Shown: positions 23,404 through 37,474, counted from the stretch's first letter. The stretch: DNA of 64,000 bases from Toxorhynchites rutilus septentrionalis (GCF_029784135.1 NC_073746.1:114760035-114824034); one strand, 5' to 3'. Numbers and translations are program-made. Notes: generated by a model not told the origin, from the sequence alone.

Positions 23404-25228
23404 TAGTGGGCACTTTTTACTCCCTTACCCGGCCAGGCCCTTTATTTTCTCTCAGTGAAATTTATTCTGGGGTCAATGTAATGGGGGTGAAGTAGCCATC
23501 TAACGATGGGTAAGGAACCGGGAACCGGTCCCAAGTCGCCTAGGTGACTTGATCCGAGTCAGCCGCCGACCCGCCGTCGGAAGCAGCGGCTTCTCTCGAG
23601 CAAAAACCTGTGTTCCCAATTAGTTTAAAACATAGGTGACGATCCTTTAGTAAAGTACGTTTATCTGGTTAATTTTCGTTTTAAAATATATCATTCATTG
23701 CATTTCGAAACTATTGTACCATGTGTGGTGTGGCATCTAAATCCATGCGTTTTTTTCGCTTGAGGACATTTCTAGTTAACTTTTGGGACATGCTCTTTGC
23801 GACTACTTCCGTTGCTCTCATTTACTTTTCTATTTCTATTCTTTCTATTCTAAACCGAAAACACATTTGCTTGCTAGGTACAATTCTGTTTTTTTCTAAT
23901 CCACACATCTGGCAACATCAACAGGGTGCAAAATTACTTTGAAATATGATTTCTGCACTGTATGCAAACTTCACGAAGATTCATATAGTCCTGCACGGGG
24001 TAACGTAACCGCCTCGTTGTGTACAGATTGTCAACAATAAACTACATGTGATACGTTAGCATGTTTTTGAAAGAAATTGAGGAAGCTGATTTATTATCTT
24101 TACGAGTTAAATATTTAGTCTAGGCGCTCGACGTAGTGTCGTATCATTGCACTAATTTTAAAAAAAACCATAACACGCTGGCTGTACTCGTGTTCGTAAC
24201 TCATTGTAAATCAATCGTAAGTGTGGAATTAACATGGACAAGAAAACTAAAAATCACACCAGGCATGTCGTAAATAAATGCTCTCGAATCCCATATTTTA
24301 TCCTTCTCAGCAACATACGAAAAATAGATTCTCCACTTAAGGGATGTTCTGTAAATATTAGGTTAGAAAAGATTTTTTTTATCAATGTTATTGTCAGATT
24401 TTCGATACATGGATACATACAAACAAATGCATACAAGCGCTTGAGTCATAAGATAGACATCGACTGTATTTAAATTGATCATTGTCAAGGAATTGATATA
24501 CGAAATTTTTTTTCTTAACTTCACAATGGAAACTAGATTCACGAGATAGTCCATACTGAAATACTCGCTTACTATCTCATGGATATGTTGGGGCTCTTCT
24601 GTGCTCATTAGATAATAGATAACTGTATGTAGTTGAAACTTTCAGATATTGGGTTCTCTTCCTGTTAAAGCTTCTGGGTTGCATTTTCTCATGCCGTGGT
24701 TTTATATTATCTTTCCGTTTTTATCCATTATCCAAAGCTCATTATTGATATTGATTTCTGCAAAATTTTCTTCATCACTCCAACTGGGAGCTTCGAAAAT
24801 GTATGAAGTGCTTTATTCATTTTTCTTGTTTTATAATAGTGTTCAACCAAACTTGCAAACTTGCGAATTTGCGTGCATCATTGATACACCGTTTCCAAAA
24901 AGCGAGTATCTTCTTTGAATTGAATTTTTACTGCTACAGATGGAATGATTAAAAGGTAACTATCCGATATTCGGTCAATTTTTAGTATCTGATCGGATAT
25001 CGGATAGTAACAGTCTATCCGACAAGACACCGAATGTTAATAGAAAATTGATAATTCTTTATCAATGCTGTATGAACCGTATCACAATAGCAATCACCTC
25101 ATTTATTTGCGTTTAAAAAAAAGCTTAATTACTTAGCTTAATATTTTAGTGTTCGAAATCAGTCAAAATTAATCACCACAACCTACCACATTTCTACAAT
25201 ACACAGGAAATTTACTTTTATCATTTAA
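23404..25228. other. No gene recognised
   Basis: Contains a GC-rich patch at 23480-23600 of unknown origin and otherwise AT-rich DNA. No exon, transposase or paired repeat was found. Confidence 0.4.
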
Positions 25229-25470
25229 CACGTAGAGCCCCACATTGTTCTTGATGCGCTTTCCATTTACCCCACATTAAGAGCGTTTGCACAATATCAG
25301 TATCAGTTTATTGTACAATATTAAATGGTCAGAAATTTCACTAAAAAGTAGTGAAATAAATCATACTTTCTTGAATTTCCTCAATTTGTAACTGTCAATC
25401 CCAGTAGTCAACGTTTTTCGAACGAAAAGCTCAATGTCAATCCCTAGGGATTGACACGGGGCTCAATGTG
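25229..25470. mobile_element. TTAA-flanked 242-bp MITE
   Basis: Ends CACGTAGAGCCCCAC and (complement) CACATTGAGCCCCGTG, bordered by TTAA at 25225-25228 and 25471-25474. Fragments of the same family lie at 19074 and about 56945. Confidence 0.78.
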
Positions 25471-25679
25471 TTAAAGTAGCTGCAACACAATTTAACATCG
25501 ATTTGATAGCGATTCAATTGCTCTAGCTTATTTTGATCAATGGTGCTGTCGCCCTAATGTCGATAAAAATGTACTTTGCATTTTTCTTAATTTTTCTTGA
25601 GAAAGAGTCATATTGTACCAAAACATATGAATACGGCTGATGTTTATGATTTAATTTATTATTTATTTGAAACCACAAT

Positions 25680-25860
25680 AATACAATGTTCTAAAACACA
25701 ATTTTGTCTGGAGTTCATCAAAACAAGCACATTCGCGATTCGAGAACTACGTACACATGAGAGATGACAAATCTTTCGTTCACATATTTTGGTAGTCCTA
25801 GGCATCATATCAAACGTAAAAAGGTGGTTATTAAATTTACTTGTGACGAAGAACATATTC
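25680..25860 (+). pseudogene. Possible Tc1 N-terminal fragment
   Basis: The + text CCTAGGCATCATATCAAACG at about 25798 matches, inverted, the stretch at 21340-21365 that belongs to the Tc1 relic (PRHHIKRK), and the similarity continues through the neighbouring 100 bp. Too short and decayed to define a frame. Confidence 0.45.
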
Positions 25861-27110
25861 TATTACAATGCATGAATTGATGTTACATGACAACTTCACT
25901 CAAATACTTTGAATTTAATTGAATTCGAAAATTGTTTCGTTCAATCAATAATTTAATCAATTACAAACAAATGCTTACTAAACCAACGGTAGACCCCTTC
26001 AATTTTTTTTGTACAGGGTCTTATTTTTTGCAGTTCATTTCCCTAGAAAAAGATCCTTTTGAAGAACTAACAGTAAACTTCAACCATCGGCTTTTTGAGA
26101 TCCTCGCTGCCACTGTCGTCCGGTTGCTAGGTTAATGACCGATGAATCATGAATTAGACCAGGGATTTTTTGTAATGGTGCTCCGCGAAGTTATAGCAAA
26201 TGCTCTCGCTTGAAAACCCACCTTGAAAAAAACCATTCTTTAATTTAATTTCACGAAGCATATAATGCTGTATTTTGTTTACTCTGGGTCAGATGTCGTG
26301 TAACTGCGACGCGTAATCGAAATAGGTAATTCCAGGTAATTAGGTAATGTCAATGCAAATATGATTTGTTTTATTGATTACGAAATGCAGGTGCTCCGTC
26401 AAATTATTTTGCTATAAAAAGTGCTCTGCCATAAAAAAAATCTGAAAACCCCTGAATTAGACGATTATATTTTGTTCTACCAGTACCATTACCCCACGTT
26501 TCTCAACTTCTTTGATCTACCTTTGGTAACGCATAGAAACAACAACAATGTATGCTTGTGATGCAAAGCTACAGAAGCACTCAGATGGCATGAAACTCGT
26601 CGCAGTTGCTCAATCGGAAAAAAATAACATCACTGTGTGACACATCGATAACCCGAGAAAAGTGAAAGCTCATAGTTCTCCGGTGGAAACGTGCCAGTGG
26701 ACGTTTGAACTTCAAAGTCCACAGAGAAATCTTTAAAAAAAATCTGAAATGAACTGTTAAATTAACTCCTTCTGTTTGATAAACATTGTAATAAAACCGC
26801 AGTTTTCGCAGTGACATTGATGTATTCAAATTGAATGTCGCTTCTACTTTAGTCACCCCTTTTGGTCGGTACAATTTGAGCAGCATAAATTGGACCAATC
26901 AAAAGGTGGAACCTAGCGCTCGACATTTCAAAATTGGTCGGTGTTAAGCCAGAGGGGACCAAGTCGCAAAATTTAAAATTTCGAGTTATTGATTATATTT
27001 GGTTAAGCGTTATGTAAGCTATATACCACATTTATCAGATTTGGAAAAACTCGCATACAGCAGGAATAATTGATCGAAATTGTTATGATTGATCGACGAA
27101 AACCGCTCAT
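25861..27110. other. No gene recognised
   Basis: No coding or repeat signal that I can defend; the 105-codon - frame at 26581-26898 has no recognisable domain. Confidence 0.35.
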
Positions 27111-27114
27111 AGTA

Positions 27115-27565
27115 CAGGGAAACTTCGATATAACGTACCCTCGATATAACGTACCCTCGATATAACGTCACTCGATATAACGTACAATTTACCTCGATAT
27201 AACGTACACATTGTCAAAGTGTAAAGGAATAATTTTTTGAATTTTTTTTTGAAAGAACAATTAATTATCTGTACTGTTATACTAAAACATGTTTTGTACC
27301 TTTAGCCAATCCCGAAATACAGCTGGTTTTGTGATTCCGGATTCTAAATGAATCAAGCTTCAATCAACAGTACGAAGGGAAATATCGTGAGAAAGGTTAG
27401 CTTCGTTCTCTAATTGAATTCATTCATTAACCTTACCCAAACAGCATCACAATAAAGTAATATAAGCTACGTTTCTGAGTTCTTTATTATGCTTCGATAT
27501 AACGTACAATTCGATACAACGTACAATTTTGAAAGTGAAATGTACGTTATATCGAAGTTACCCTG
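27115..27565. mobile_element. TA-flanked pogo-like MITE with internal ATAACGTAC repeats
   Basis: Ends CAGGGAAACTTCGATATAAC and (complement) CAGGGTAACTTCGATATAAC, flanked by TA at 27113-27114 and 27566-27567. The left part carries five tandem CTCGATATAACGTAC-like units. A truncated copy is at 59008-59150 in the opposite orientation. Confidence 0.85.
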
Positions 27566-27567
27566 TA

Positions 27568-28647
27568 TGCAGTCAGAGCGGACCATGTATCATTTACCAT
27601 GACGAAATGGCTCTATATCATGTGCAGACAGAGTGGACCATGTATCAATCATTTTTATATTGAATTTAAACAATTTTCAAGCGCCTAGCTCAAACCAACA
27701 AAACTTTTTCTTGAAGCCAATAGGTACCTTGTTGAAATGTGCTTGAACCCGTTTGTGTAAAATGTACACATTCTGAGTATATTGAAAAATAAACTTGGTC
27801 CACTCTGACTGAACGGATCAGTGTAAAATGCTGGTCTTCAGTGTGAATGATAGCAAAATGTACTATTTCAGAGTGCGATTTAGACTCTAGCGATGACAAT
27901 GAATTCGAATTTGACGATTGTATCGACGAATACTGTCTAAGATGATTGAAAATGGGGAATATATGCTGTAACATGTAAGCCGTGCAATCATATTCATGCC
28001 TTTATTAGATGGCAGAGACTTATGCTGAACGCAACCAAATATTAATGCGGTTTTAGCAGCCGTATGGCACGATTATCGCTACCTCACTCTATCTACCGGC
28101 CCCACCCATCTCACTATCCCTCTGCTGAAAAAGTTCATCATCGACATCACGATATGTCAGATAATGGTAAATTGGTATTTTGCGATGGTGTCGACTTCAA
28201 ATTAGGGCCATAATTTGTGTCCCAAACTCGTTAGTGTAATCTCTATCAGATTAGAAGACACGAAGCCGGTTTTTAAATTTTAAAATTTGAATGAAAATTT
28301 TCACATCATGTTATTTAATTACTTGAAACACGTATTTCTGACTTTCATTCAACCATATGGCTATGCAATTCCAAAATTGTTGCTGATTTTTTTAATTATA
28401 ATATAAAATTGTCTTCATAAACAATTTTCGTATGAGACTTTTTCACCAACTGCAAACAAAAATGTTTTTAATTCAAATAGAATACTAATTTGATATGCTA
28501 ATTTTCATACATAATTTTAATTTAGAGAACGTTCATTCCGACTGAAAATCAGCTATTCGTTGACGCTCCCCTAAACTAGTAAACGAAGCACAATGCCGCC
28601 AACGCGGATCGCTGTTTTGAAGAAAATAAATACTTTTGACGTTTGAG
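27568..28647. other. No gene recognised
   Basis: No exon-like frame. Phrases such as GGACCATGTATCA recur at about 27582 and 27636, a short local duplication. Confidence 0.35.
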
Positions 28648-28920
28648 ATTTTTTTTTTTTTTATATCCAAAATATATATTTTATTAAGGCTCATATGGCG
28701 TCAGCCTAACGGGGCCGGGAGTTCAATATTTTGACAATGTTTGCTTAGACTATGTTAGTAATATGTAACCGATTACTCGCGGTTGACTCGAGGTTAGTAT
28801 TACAAGTGTTCTCATAATTGGTATGTCGCAGTCTTCGATGCTCTGTACGTGTGCCCGACACGGGATACTTCCTATTGGGATGCAGCTGACCATTAATCAG
28901 CAACGCCCCCCCAACATCGC
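28648..28920 (-). repeat. Retroposon-like repeat with poly(T) at its left end
   Basis: A run of T at 28648-28662 is followed by TTTTATTAAGGCTCATATGG and a GC-richer body, as expected for the 3' tail of a retroposon on -. The phrase ACCGATTACTCGCG...GAGGTTAGTA is shared with about 54262-54300, so the family is dispersed. Confidence 0.5.
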
Positions 28921-31900
28921 GTATTTATATTGTACTAAAACAGCATCATAATTTATTGAATTTTTTGCCATACTAACTTGTGAATGATCTAGAGTATTTA
29001 AGAAAAAATAATAGCTTATTGACTTTAGCTGTACGTTTCAGCACAACTTCGTTCCTCCCATTTACCACCCCCGTTAATCAAGAAACGTCGTCGTATTCAA
29101 ACAGACATCGGCTTCTCCGCGGCACGTGTTCACCTCCGCCTCCCAGCAAATTAATTTTCAAATGAGCACAACGGAGAAAATATTTGCCAAGATCGGAAGA
29201 AGCTATTTTTAGAGAGGAAATTAAATAAGTTAAGCACACCGAATAGTGGCCCTCAGTACAGAAGTACGGAAAAAAAATAATCCCCAATCGATGGATTTAT
29301 GTGTGCAAACATAAGCGGAAGAAAATTGTATACGTCGTCCGCCGCTTACGATGCAGTCTGTTAAGGCATCGGGGACGACATTACTCTGAGTTATATAGGG
29401 GGAAAGTCGTTGGCTCCAAATAAATCGTTTCTGAGATTCTTGCCTGAAAAATTAATAGTACTACAAATAGAGGGCATTGGCAACAGGAGAATCAAACCCA
29501 ACAGTTGAAGCCTTCTATCACGTGGTTCAATACATCAATTCATGCGGCTAGCAAACCATTATTCGACTTTTTCTTACACTTGTGGACAGGCTGAAGAAAT
29601 GATAAGCAAAGCAAATGGGTCGCTTGGTAGACCTTTCGTTGCTTCCGGTACAATTCAACCGGTCAATTTCCATATTCATGTCTCCCCTCCCCGTTTCCAA
29701 ATTTTGTGGTGGCTTCCCATAAATCTCGGGCGGAATGAAATAAATATGCTGAAGGTGTTTTTTCCCATTTTATCAACTTTGGTATGAGTAATTTTTTTTC
29801 TTATCAGCACTGTGGAACTCTGAAACATCGATACCCAAGTGAGGGAAAAACTGGGTTATATGTGAGCTATGTGGAATTATCCACGTGCCGGTGAAAGCTG
29901 CTCGTGAAGAAGGGGAAGTAGTTACTCAACACGGATTTGGGATAATCAGTCTCCGAACGTTGGTTCGTTCAGGTGGAAATTCTAGTTACTGCCATCAATA
30001 AATAACAGTAGCGCGTGCAAGGATGTTGGAAGAAAAAAGGAAGAGGATAAAAGCGGGCGGGCGATAGATTTTCTTCTAGTTATTCGTGGTGGTGTGTTGG
30101 TGGTTTTGGAGAAGAATAAATCACCACCGTCTGGGGGAAATGGCAGGCGAAGAAATGCAAAATTGGAAAAGCGTGTTCCTGCACAAGGGATTTGTTTCTG
30201 CTTCCGGCAGACCATCACAGTTCCGAAGGATATGACAATTTGTGAAGCCAAATGGAATGAATATTTTATGGGGTATTTTGGACATTCGTGTCAGCAATCA
30301 ACCGATGCTTTGTAGTTTTAATGGAATGGTAAATTGAGTGTTCGTGCTACGTAGTTGAAGTATTATACAATGTGGGAATGAAGAAAATACGAACATTTCG
30401 ACATGACTAACGATGTTTTTTATGTTGAAAACATTCGACATTGTTACCCTATATACTTGTTTTTTCATATTCAAATCAGAACTATCTGGAAAATAATAAA
30501 GAATATCCTCATGGTAATTCATAATATAAGTTAGTTCTTTGAACTAGTGCAGAAAAAAAGTGATTATCTCATGTTCTCAGTAGTTTGGAGTCAAAGCAAT
30601 CCATTACTTTTACGTGAGCCTGAAGGCTTTTTAACATAGTTAAACGACCCTAAGTTTAGTGAGCAAACCAATCAAATTCGGTCAAGAAAGACAACAAAAT
30701 ATACATCAACAACTCATGTGAGGAAGCAAATTTCAATTGCATTCTGGAACATCACCGGAGAATTAACTTGTTCCCGGGTGCGGTTCTAGAGTGCATGTTC
30801 GAGATAATTCATGGCAGAGCTGACAGTGAAATACGGGAGTAAGAACCATGTATTTTATGCTAATCAGCGACGAGTAATCTCAGAGAACGAATTGCATTCG
30901 ATGGTACTCTTTCCCAGGCCCTTTTCGCTGTTTCAAGGTCTATCGCATCAGCGTCAGCATGAACTTTACATTGACAAGGCTCATAATACATACCCCATGC
31001 CTCTTGGGCAACGGTTAGTGGTTACTTCCCATCCTCTACGTAAAACAAGCTCTCATTAATCTCTGTGAACCTGGCATCGAAAACAGCTCACCTAAATTAC
31101 CACAATCATCATGATCAGTCAACTGAGAATCTTCTACAAATAGGCAAAGATAGACGCCATCTTTCCAGTTCTAGGTATAATGGATGACCACTTGATGGGA
31201 ACCATGCCACTAAAATATAGCAGAAACGGGCTGTATATCTATTAACCTGTGAATGAATATTAATGCATGCAAATGAACGATGCTCGTGCTGGGTGGAGTT
31301 TTGTAAGACAATCGGAAGCATATCCATGCTACATGACGAGACGATGTCGCTCATTCCTATCCGGGACCGGCGGTATCAATCATGTCATTGTAAATCCGTC
31401 TGAGAAGTTTTCCACATGGTGATTAAGTTGTCAAAGTTGAAGCTTTGCTGGTGTCTTCGCGTCGTCTGAACATTGCACTAACATCGAATATATCGCGCAC
31501 TAAGGTGGTGTTAAAATATGGATATCGATAAAATTATTTCTGCAGGTATTTTTTGTCTTTCACCTCATTGTTTATTAATAACTCAGCGTAGAAATAATCA
31601 ACTGCGTTCGAGGCAAGGAATGCCTTTATGTGCAACAATAGCAACGTCATTTGCATTCTCCAACCCTGAGACAACAATGTCTGGTGACATCGACACTGCT
31701 TCGAGCGACTCATGTGTACATTTTTTGTTCCGAGATACAACCGAGTGAGACATTAAAGGTATCGAAGTAAATAGTGTTGCATGAGATGAGGAAGAGAGAA
31801 AATACTTTTTACTTTTTTTCTAAAAATTGTATGAGAGATGTACGATGTGATGAAATTCAGAGATATCATCGTTGAGAATCATCCTTTAAACTCAGATTAA

Positions 31901-33317
31901 GTTTCATTGACAGTTAGATTAGAATCTGAATGGCAGCTGATTGTAACATCGGACAAGCGTTAAGTCAAAGAAGAGAAGTGGAACATGAGAAAAAAAGGTG
32001 GCAACGATTTGTGGCAAGAAAACGTAAACAGTGAAAAAATTGACAGATGGTTTACGCTCTAAAAATTGAACATAATGTTAAGATGTCTCTAAAACAGTGG
32101 GAGACGTCAATATAAGGTGGGAGGTTCTTATATAATGTTATTAATGTTAGCATCATCATGATAAACACGGCGAATGGGATAGACATTACGAACTGAAAAT
32201 TGAATTAAATATATATACAGACGCTGAAAGTTAATTTTTATAATGCATTTTTATCGGTTTATGTATAATGTCGTTAATATTTGCATTATCAAAATAAACC
32301 CATATGTATTGTAATCATAACTTGCTATGCTATTCATAACAACATTTATGGTCGTATTCCACCAATGATGACAAATGTGTAATTTACGAATGAAGCTTCG
32401 CCATAGAAACTGGACATTGAATAAAAAAAATAAAATGTGGTAAGAGCATCAGTTGAAATATTTTACAGCATTCTCATCGAAATAAATAGAACTATACAAT
32501 AATTCTACGAATAGGTAATATATGTACGCTTAAAAAACAACATAAAACTATGATTTCTGAATAAATTTTATTTTTTTCAGTTTCGAACACAGCCCGTAAA
32601 AACCATTTTTATTTTTTTAAATACCCTCTGTTGGTACAAATTTACAAGGTAATGAAACGTTAACATCAATTAGTTTCTAGTAATCAGCTCTTTAGTTGCC
32701 AGGGAAATTAACACCAAACTATATGTTTTAGTGTTATATATATGGAATATCCGATATAGTGGTTCTCATTTCATGTCATTTTCATGTAAATTGGTAGTTT
32801 TGTTCCTTATCGCAAAATATTAGATCCCATTCCATTTTAGGGTGGTTCGAAAAATCTTATTTTCCCTTTTTTCCCAAAAATAACTTTTTTCAAAAATTCA
32901 TATCTTTTGAACTACTAAACCGATTCAGTTGATCGACATATCAAATTGACCAGTTAGCTAGTCTTTTTTTGAAAAATTACTACACTTGCAAAAAAAATAA
33001 TTTTGTCTATTTAATTATTGATCGTATTTGTTCTTTATAGTTTTCATTGTCCAAGGGCGCTATATTTTTTATATTTTTTCTCGAAAGCTGAGGATTTTTT
33101 AGATGGCATATCCAAAAATATGTTCTTCTTCGTTTTTGAATTATGATTTTTCAAATTTTAACCGATGGTTCAAATAATCATTTTTCTCCTTTTTTCCAAA
33201 AATTACGTTTTTCAAAAATTCATAACTTTTGACCTACTGAACCGATTCAGATAATCGACATAGTTAATTGAAGTCAATAATTTCACACTTGCAAAAAAGA
33301 GGAATTCTATTCGCATA
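28921..33317. other. Mostly single-looking DNA, no gene recognised
   Basis: Between 29000 and 31800 composition is less AT-biased and I see few repeats, but no frame shows a family resemblance or plausible splice joins. At 32845-32960 and 33167-33280 a diverged direct duplication occurs (TTTTCAAAAATTCATA...CTACTRAACCGATTCAG). Regulatory DNA or an unannotated noncoding gene cannot be excluded. Confidence 0.4.
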
Positions 33318-33972
33318 TACCGTTCTGAATCATATTTCGGACACTTTGTTCTAATATCTTGAAATGCTTAATGTACTGATGATATAACTATAAAATGAAA
33401 TCACGATTGTTTCTTTAGAATAATCCTTAGGTTTCACTGTCACTTCATTTGAGAATTACATTTGAACTATTACATAGTAGGAAAAAAATCCAACAACACT
33501 ACTCATTATCGTTTGTGTTTAACGTTTGCTTAGCGTTAGCACGTCGAATTTACCTCTTCATCAATATTTAAACATTTATATCTCGTGTTTCATCAGTTCT
33601 CATCATCGTTATCAGGTTACTGTGATTGCTTGGTAAGTGTTTCGCAGTTGACTATAAAATATAATCATTGTAATGTAATTTTCGTTCAAGAAATTACAAA
33701 ATAAAGTGTCCGAAATTTGAATTCAATCTGTCCGAAATTTGATTTTTTTTATAAATAGTGTCCGAAGTTTGATTCTTATTCGCTTGATTTGAAAAGCATT
33801 TTATTCGATGATTTTTTTATGTTTTCAATCAAATAGGTACCTAAGTAGAAAGCTTAAAAGCATGTTGAACTAATTTATTGAAAATATCAACTAAATAATA
33901 CCTGTGCATAAAGTTCAGATCTGTTTTCTGCATCAAACGCCTTAAGTGTCCGAAATATGATTCAGAATGGTA
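33318..33972. mobile_element. TA-flanked MITE with 28-bp terminal repeats
   Basis: Left TACCGTTCTGAATCATATTT and right complement TACCATTCTGAATCATATTT, continuing CGGACACTT on both sides, with TA flanks at 33316-33317 and 33973-33974. Inside, GTGTCCGAAATTTGA recurs three times at 33703-33775. Non-coding. Confidence 0.75.
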
Positions 33973-34337
33973 TATATAGTCTAGTCGCATAGGATAATCG
34001 AAGGAAGCTTAAAAACAAATATATAAAAAATATACAATCGAAGACTCTTTTTGTCGTTTATGAGTTTAGTTTTTTTAAGACAGCTGGAAATCCATACACT
34101 CTCAAATCAAGTGTGCCTGAAAAAATTATATTCTTCATGTAAACAAGCGATGAAAATGTGGACACTTTTTAGTCAGTGAATTGTATGGAGTTCTACTGCT
34201 GTGGTTAAGTGTTGGTAAAATACTAAATACAGATAACAAAAAAAAATCAATAGGCGCGTCATACTCCATATTCTCTGGATTTCGTCCCTACTGAAATTTC
34301 AAAAACTAAAGAGATCTAGGAAAATATATTCGACATC

Positions 34338-34760
34338 ATGCCGTCCGATCTGGAGCGAGTGTTACTAAAATTGTTCTCAACTACATACGAGGGTTGGCTG
34401 AAAACTAATCCACAAATGCGTACTTTAGACGATAAGGTGAAGGCAGCTAAATAGTCCTGAATTCAAGAAAAATTAATAGTATTCTTCGGTGACGGGAGAG
34501 AAAGTTGATTCACGTTGAGAAAATAGCACTAACGTTAATCGTGAATTTGTCGATGAGTTATGCAAAAAGATTGAAAAAAACTTGGAAAAACTTGATAACC
34601 CTTTCCTTCTCCCCTTCTTAGCATTCGTTAAGAAACCAGATGAACGCCGTCAGCATCAGCATCCAGTATTCAATAAAAAAAATTCGAGGTTAATATTTAT
34701 GTCTGCGATAATAGCACATATTTCAAGAACAAAAAAAAATTTTTATCAGCACGTCTAGAG
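34338..34760 (+). other. Unresolved short coding-like frames
   Basis: A 39-codon frame (MPSDLERVLLKLFSTTYEG...) at 34338-34454 and a startless frame with KKIEKNLEKLDNPFLLPF from about 34540 both look more protein-like than their surroundings. They are in different frames and I recognise no family; a decayed coding fragment is possible. Confidence 0.2.
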
Positions 34761-34966
34761 CGTGATCTTATGCTTTGCAGCACAAGCAATTATTTTAACT
34801 GCTACGACATTGGGAATATAGCTATAAATTTGGTCTTCCTTCGGCTAGCAAATTTGAAAAAAAAAACCGAAAAAAGCTGAAAACCTTTTCATATCTATTA
34901 GTTATTTTCCTGTGGCTCACGCCAGATACTTGTTAATACAGCCATTACTTTATATCTAACCGATAT

Positions 34967-35910
34967 GAAGGGTGTCCCGCATCAAATTGTACAACATCTG
35001 GCTGCAGCTTCTTCTGTAAAGAAAACCACTTTTTCCACAGAAGATCGTAGGGCCCACATGTTGCTTCAACAGAGGAAACAGACGCTTCTGTAGACACTTC
35101 TTGAAGTAGATCTGCCCGTTTACAGTTCCGAACAGTCACGAACGGCGCACTCCGTTTGCCGCATGAGTAGATCGCTTGCCAAATCGTGTATTTCTTGGCA
35201 AATTTGAAAGCTTCTGCATCCTTACTTCCTCCGGAACATCAAACTTGTGCTGAGCGGTGAGGAACAGTAGCCCGGGAAGCTGCCGGAAATCCGCCCTGAC
35301 GAAAGTCTCATCACCCATGATGACACAATGAGGCTTCGTCAACATCTGGGTGTACAGTTTCCGGGTCCGTGACTTTCCCACCGTATTTCGCCGTTTGTCA
35401 CGATTTGGAGCCTTCTGCACTTTGCACTTATTTACAGTTTCACCCGTTCCTTGGCTCTCTGAACAAAAGACCTTGACATATTCATTTTTTTTGGCCACAT
35501 CTCTGACCTCTGAAACATTGGGATTCTGCTTGAACGCTTTCACGACGCGCTTGTTATCCCGATCACTAACAGAACATCCATTCTGACCGCATTTCTCCTT
35601 CCGTTCGATGCACAGAGTTTCGTAGTAACGTTGATACACACGACTCACCTTTGACTGCACGATTCCGAGTTGTTTTCCATTGTTCCGATGAGAGAGTTGA
35701 GGATTTTCCAGGTGCTTACGCAAAATCAATTCGCGACGTTGCTTTTCGGGTGACGCCATTTTTTTCCAATGTTCGAAAAACCGACAGCGATAAAAATACG
35801 GTGTAAACAATACACTCAAAACTACTTCTACCCAAATTTTCAAAGGAATATACCCAACGGTAGTTCTCTACAGCATTTTTTCCGTGATGCAATTTGATGT
35901 GGGGTAAACT
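34967..35910 (-). pseudogene. Tc1/mariner-type element with broken transposase
   Basis: The - strand frame starting MASPEKQRRELILRKHL at 35759 shows an N-terminal helix-turn-helix (HRNNGKQLGIVQSKVSRVYQ), then CVIMGDETFVRADF with the first catalytic Asp, and FDVPEEVRMQKLS. It stops near 35136. Out-of-frame remains of the next part continue to about 35000; the last catalytic residues are gone. Similar inverted ends CCCGCATCAAATTG (about 34976) and CAATTTGATGTGGGG (about 35891) mark the element. Same family as the fragment at 8290-8479. IS630-Tc1 membership is certain from motifs; the subfamily is not. Confidence 0.82.
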
Positions 35911-36236
35911 TTAGAGGATCTCAGATTTTCGTGAAAATTGGTAGTACAGACATTCTTAATGCTGATTAATGTAACCATGTCTCTAACAAGACCCAGACTT
36001 TAACGCCTTGATTAGGCTATTTTGGAGCCCAAGGGGGATGGTTCGTTTCGCTATAAATTTCATCAAACAGGTTTTTTCCTGATTGGCACTTATTATATCT
36101 TTCAGTCAACTTCTTTAACAAAAAGCAGAAGATAAGCTTGAGGCGTAATAGAAAAAATGTGGCATGCCACAATTGTGGACACAGTAGCCATAAATTCACC
36201 TAAGCGCATGTTAGTCTACACGCATAGGAATCTTAA

Positions 36237-36968
36237 GGGGGTATTCTAGTGTAGAGACACGAATTTCGGACGTTTTTTCGAACTCCGTAAAAATAAAACA
36301 AAGAATATTTTTACTATCCATTATATCATTATTCGTTTATCTATCTTTCAACAATAAAACAAAAATAGGACGGAAAAAAAAATATTCATAATTAGAATAG
36401 TTACATGCTGGTGAAGTGAGGGTGTTCAAAAAAAAGTTGTGCCATGGCGTACACGATTCCAGTCCTTCTGGTTATCTGAAACAAAAAAATCGAACAGATT
36501 CTGAATCAGTAAAGATGTCGCTATGGCATAAACCTCGGACAAGTCAAAAACATGGGTTTTAACAAAATGGCGGCCGTTTGAAAACAAAAATGCTGTTTAA
36601 AACGTTTTTTTTGCGTTTACCGATTTTTTAAAAATAGTAAAATTAAAAAGTTATAAATTTTTATTGGTTCATGCGATAGAGAGATGTATGCAGATTATTT
36701 TCATATAAATTTGACATAAATCGGTTCAGTAGAACTTGAGATATCGTGTACGCCAGTTTGAAAAAACTAGTTTCGAGAAAAACGCGTTTGAAGTTCATTG
36801 TTCTGGCCGTACCAGGTTAGATACCGCGTCACTAAAATGGCCATAACTCAGTAAATAATGAGAATTTCGAAAAATCCTGTACAGGGTATATTCTTAGATA
36901 CTTAAACTACAGAAATATGGTAAAAAAAAAATTTCAATTTTTTCAGATTTCTAGACTAGAATACCCCC
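36237..36968 (-). mobile_element. TTAA-flanked MITE, copy B
   Basis: Inverted copy of 9689-10387. Ends GGGGGTATTCTAGTGTAGAG and (complement) GGGGGTATTCTAGTCTAGA lie between TTAA at 36233-36236 and 36969-36972. Interior shares AACCTCGGACAAGTCAAAAA with copy A. Confidence 0.85.
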
Positions 36969-36972
36969 TTAA

Positions 36973-37474
36973 ACGAAGACTGTTAACTTCCGCTCGTTTA
37001 CATTTGGAAATAATTTTAGAATGAATCGAAATTTTTGGAATAACTCATGAGTAGGAAGTTTTAGTGGTGTGAATCAGCACTAGATGTTTGAATCACTGTT
37101 CATTTTTTCTCCAACGACGAATGATACGAGGAGCACGAGAATAATGAACAAGCGTCGTGAGCGTTTTTTTGTTTGATTTTATGGCTATAACGGTAACGGT
37201 TTCAGTTTAGATATACATGTCCACGTACGACTATATGTTTGTGCCATCATCATCAATTATTCCAATAACACAAAACATTAAAACCGCGTAATGGTAATCT
37301 ACTAATCTACATTTGAGACCTGTGACCGTGTGAGAAAGTTGCCATCGGGCGCAGCTTAAATTGCAATATTTCCTCTCTCCACAGTGTCCGTAGAACGAAC
37401 ATTGGATCCGAATTCTGAGCGTGCGACGATTAATATGCACTTCATTCACAGTAGTATATTTTGAAAGCAATGTA
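36973..37474. other. No gene recognised
   Basis: Spacer between two inverted-repeat elements. No coding signal. The phrase CTCTCTCCACRGTGTC...GAACG recurs at about 37374 and 38754. Confidence 0.35.
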
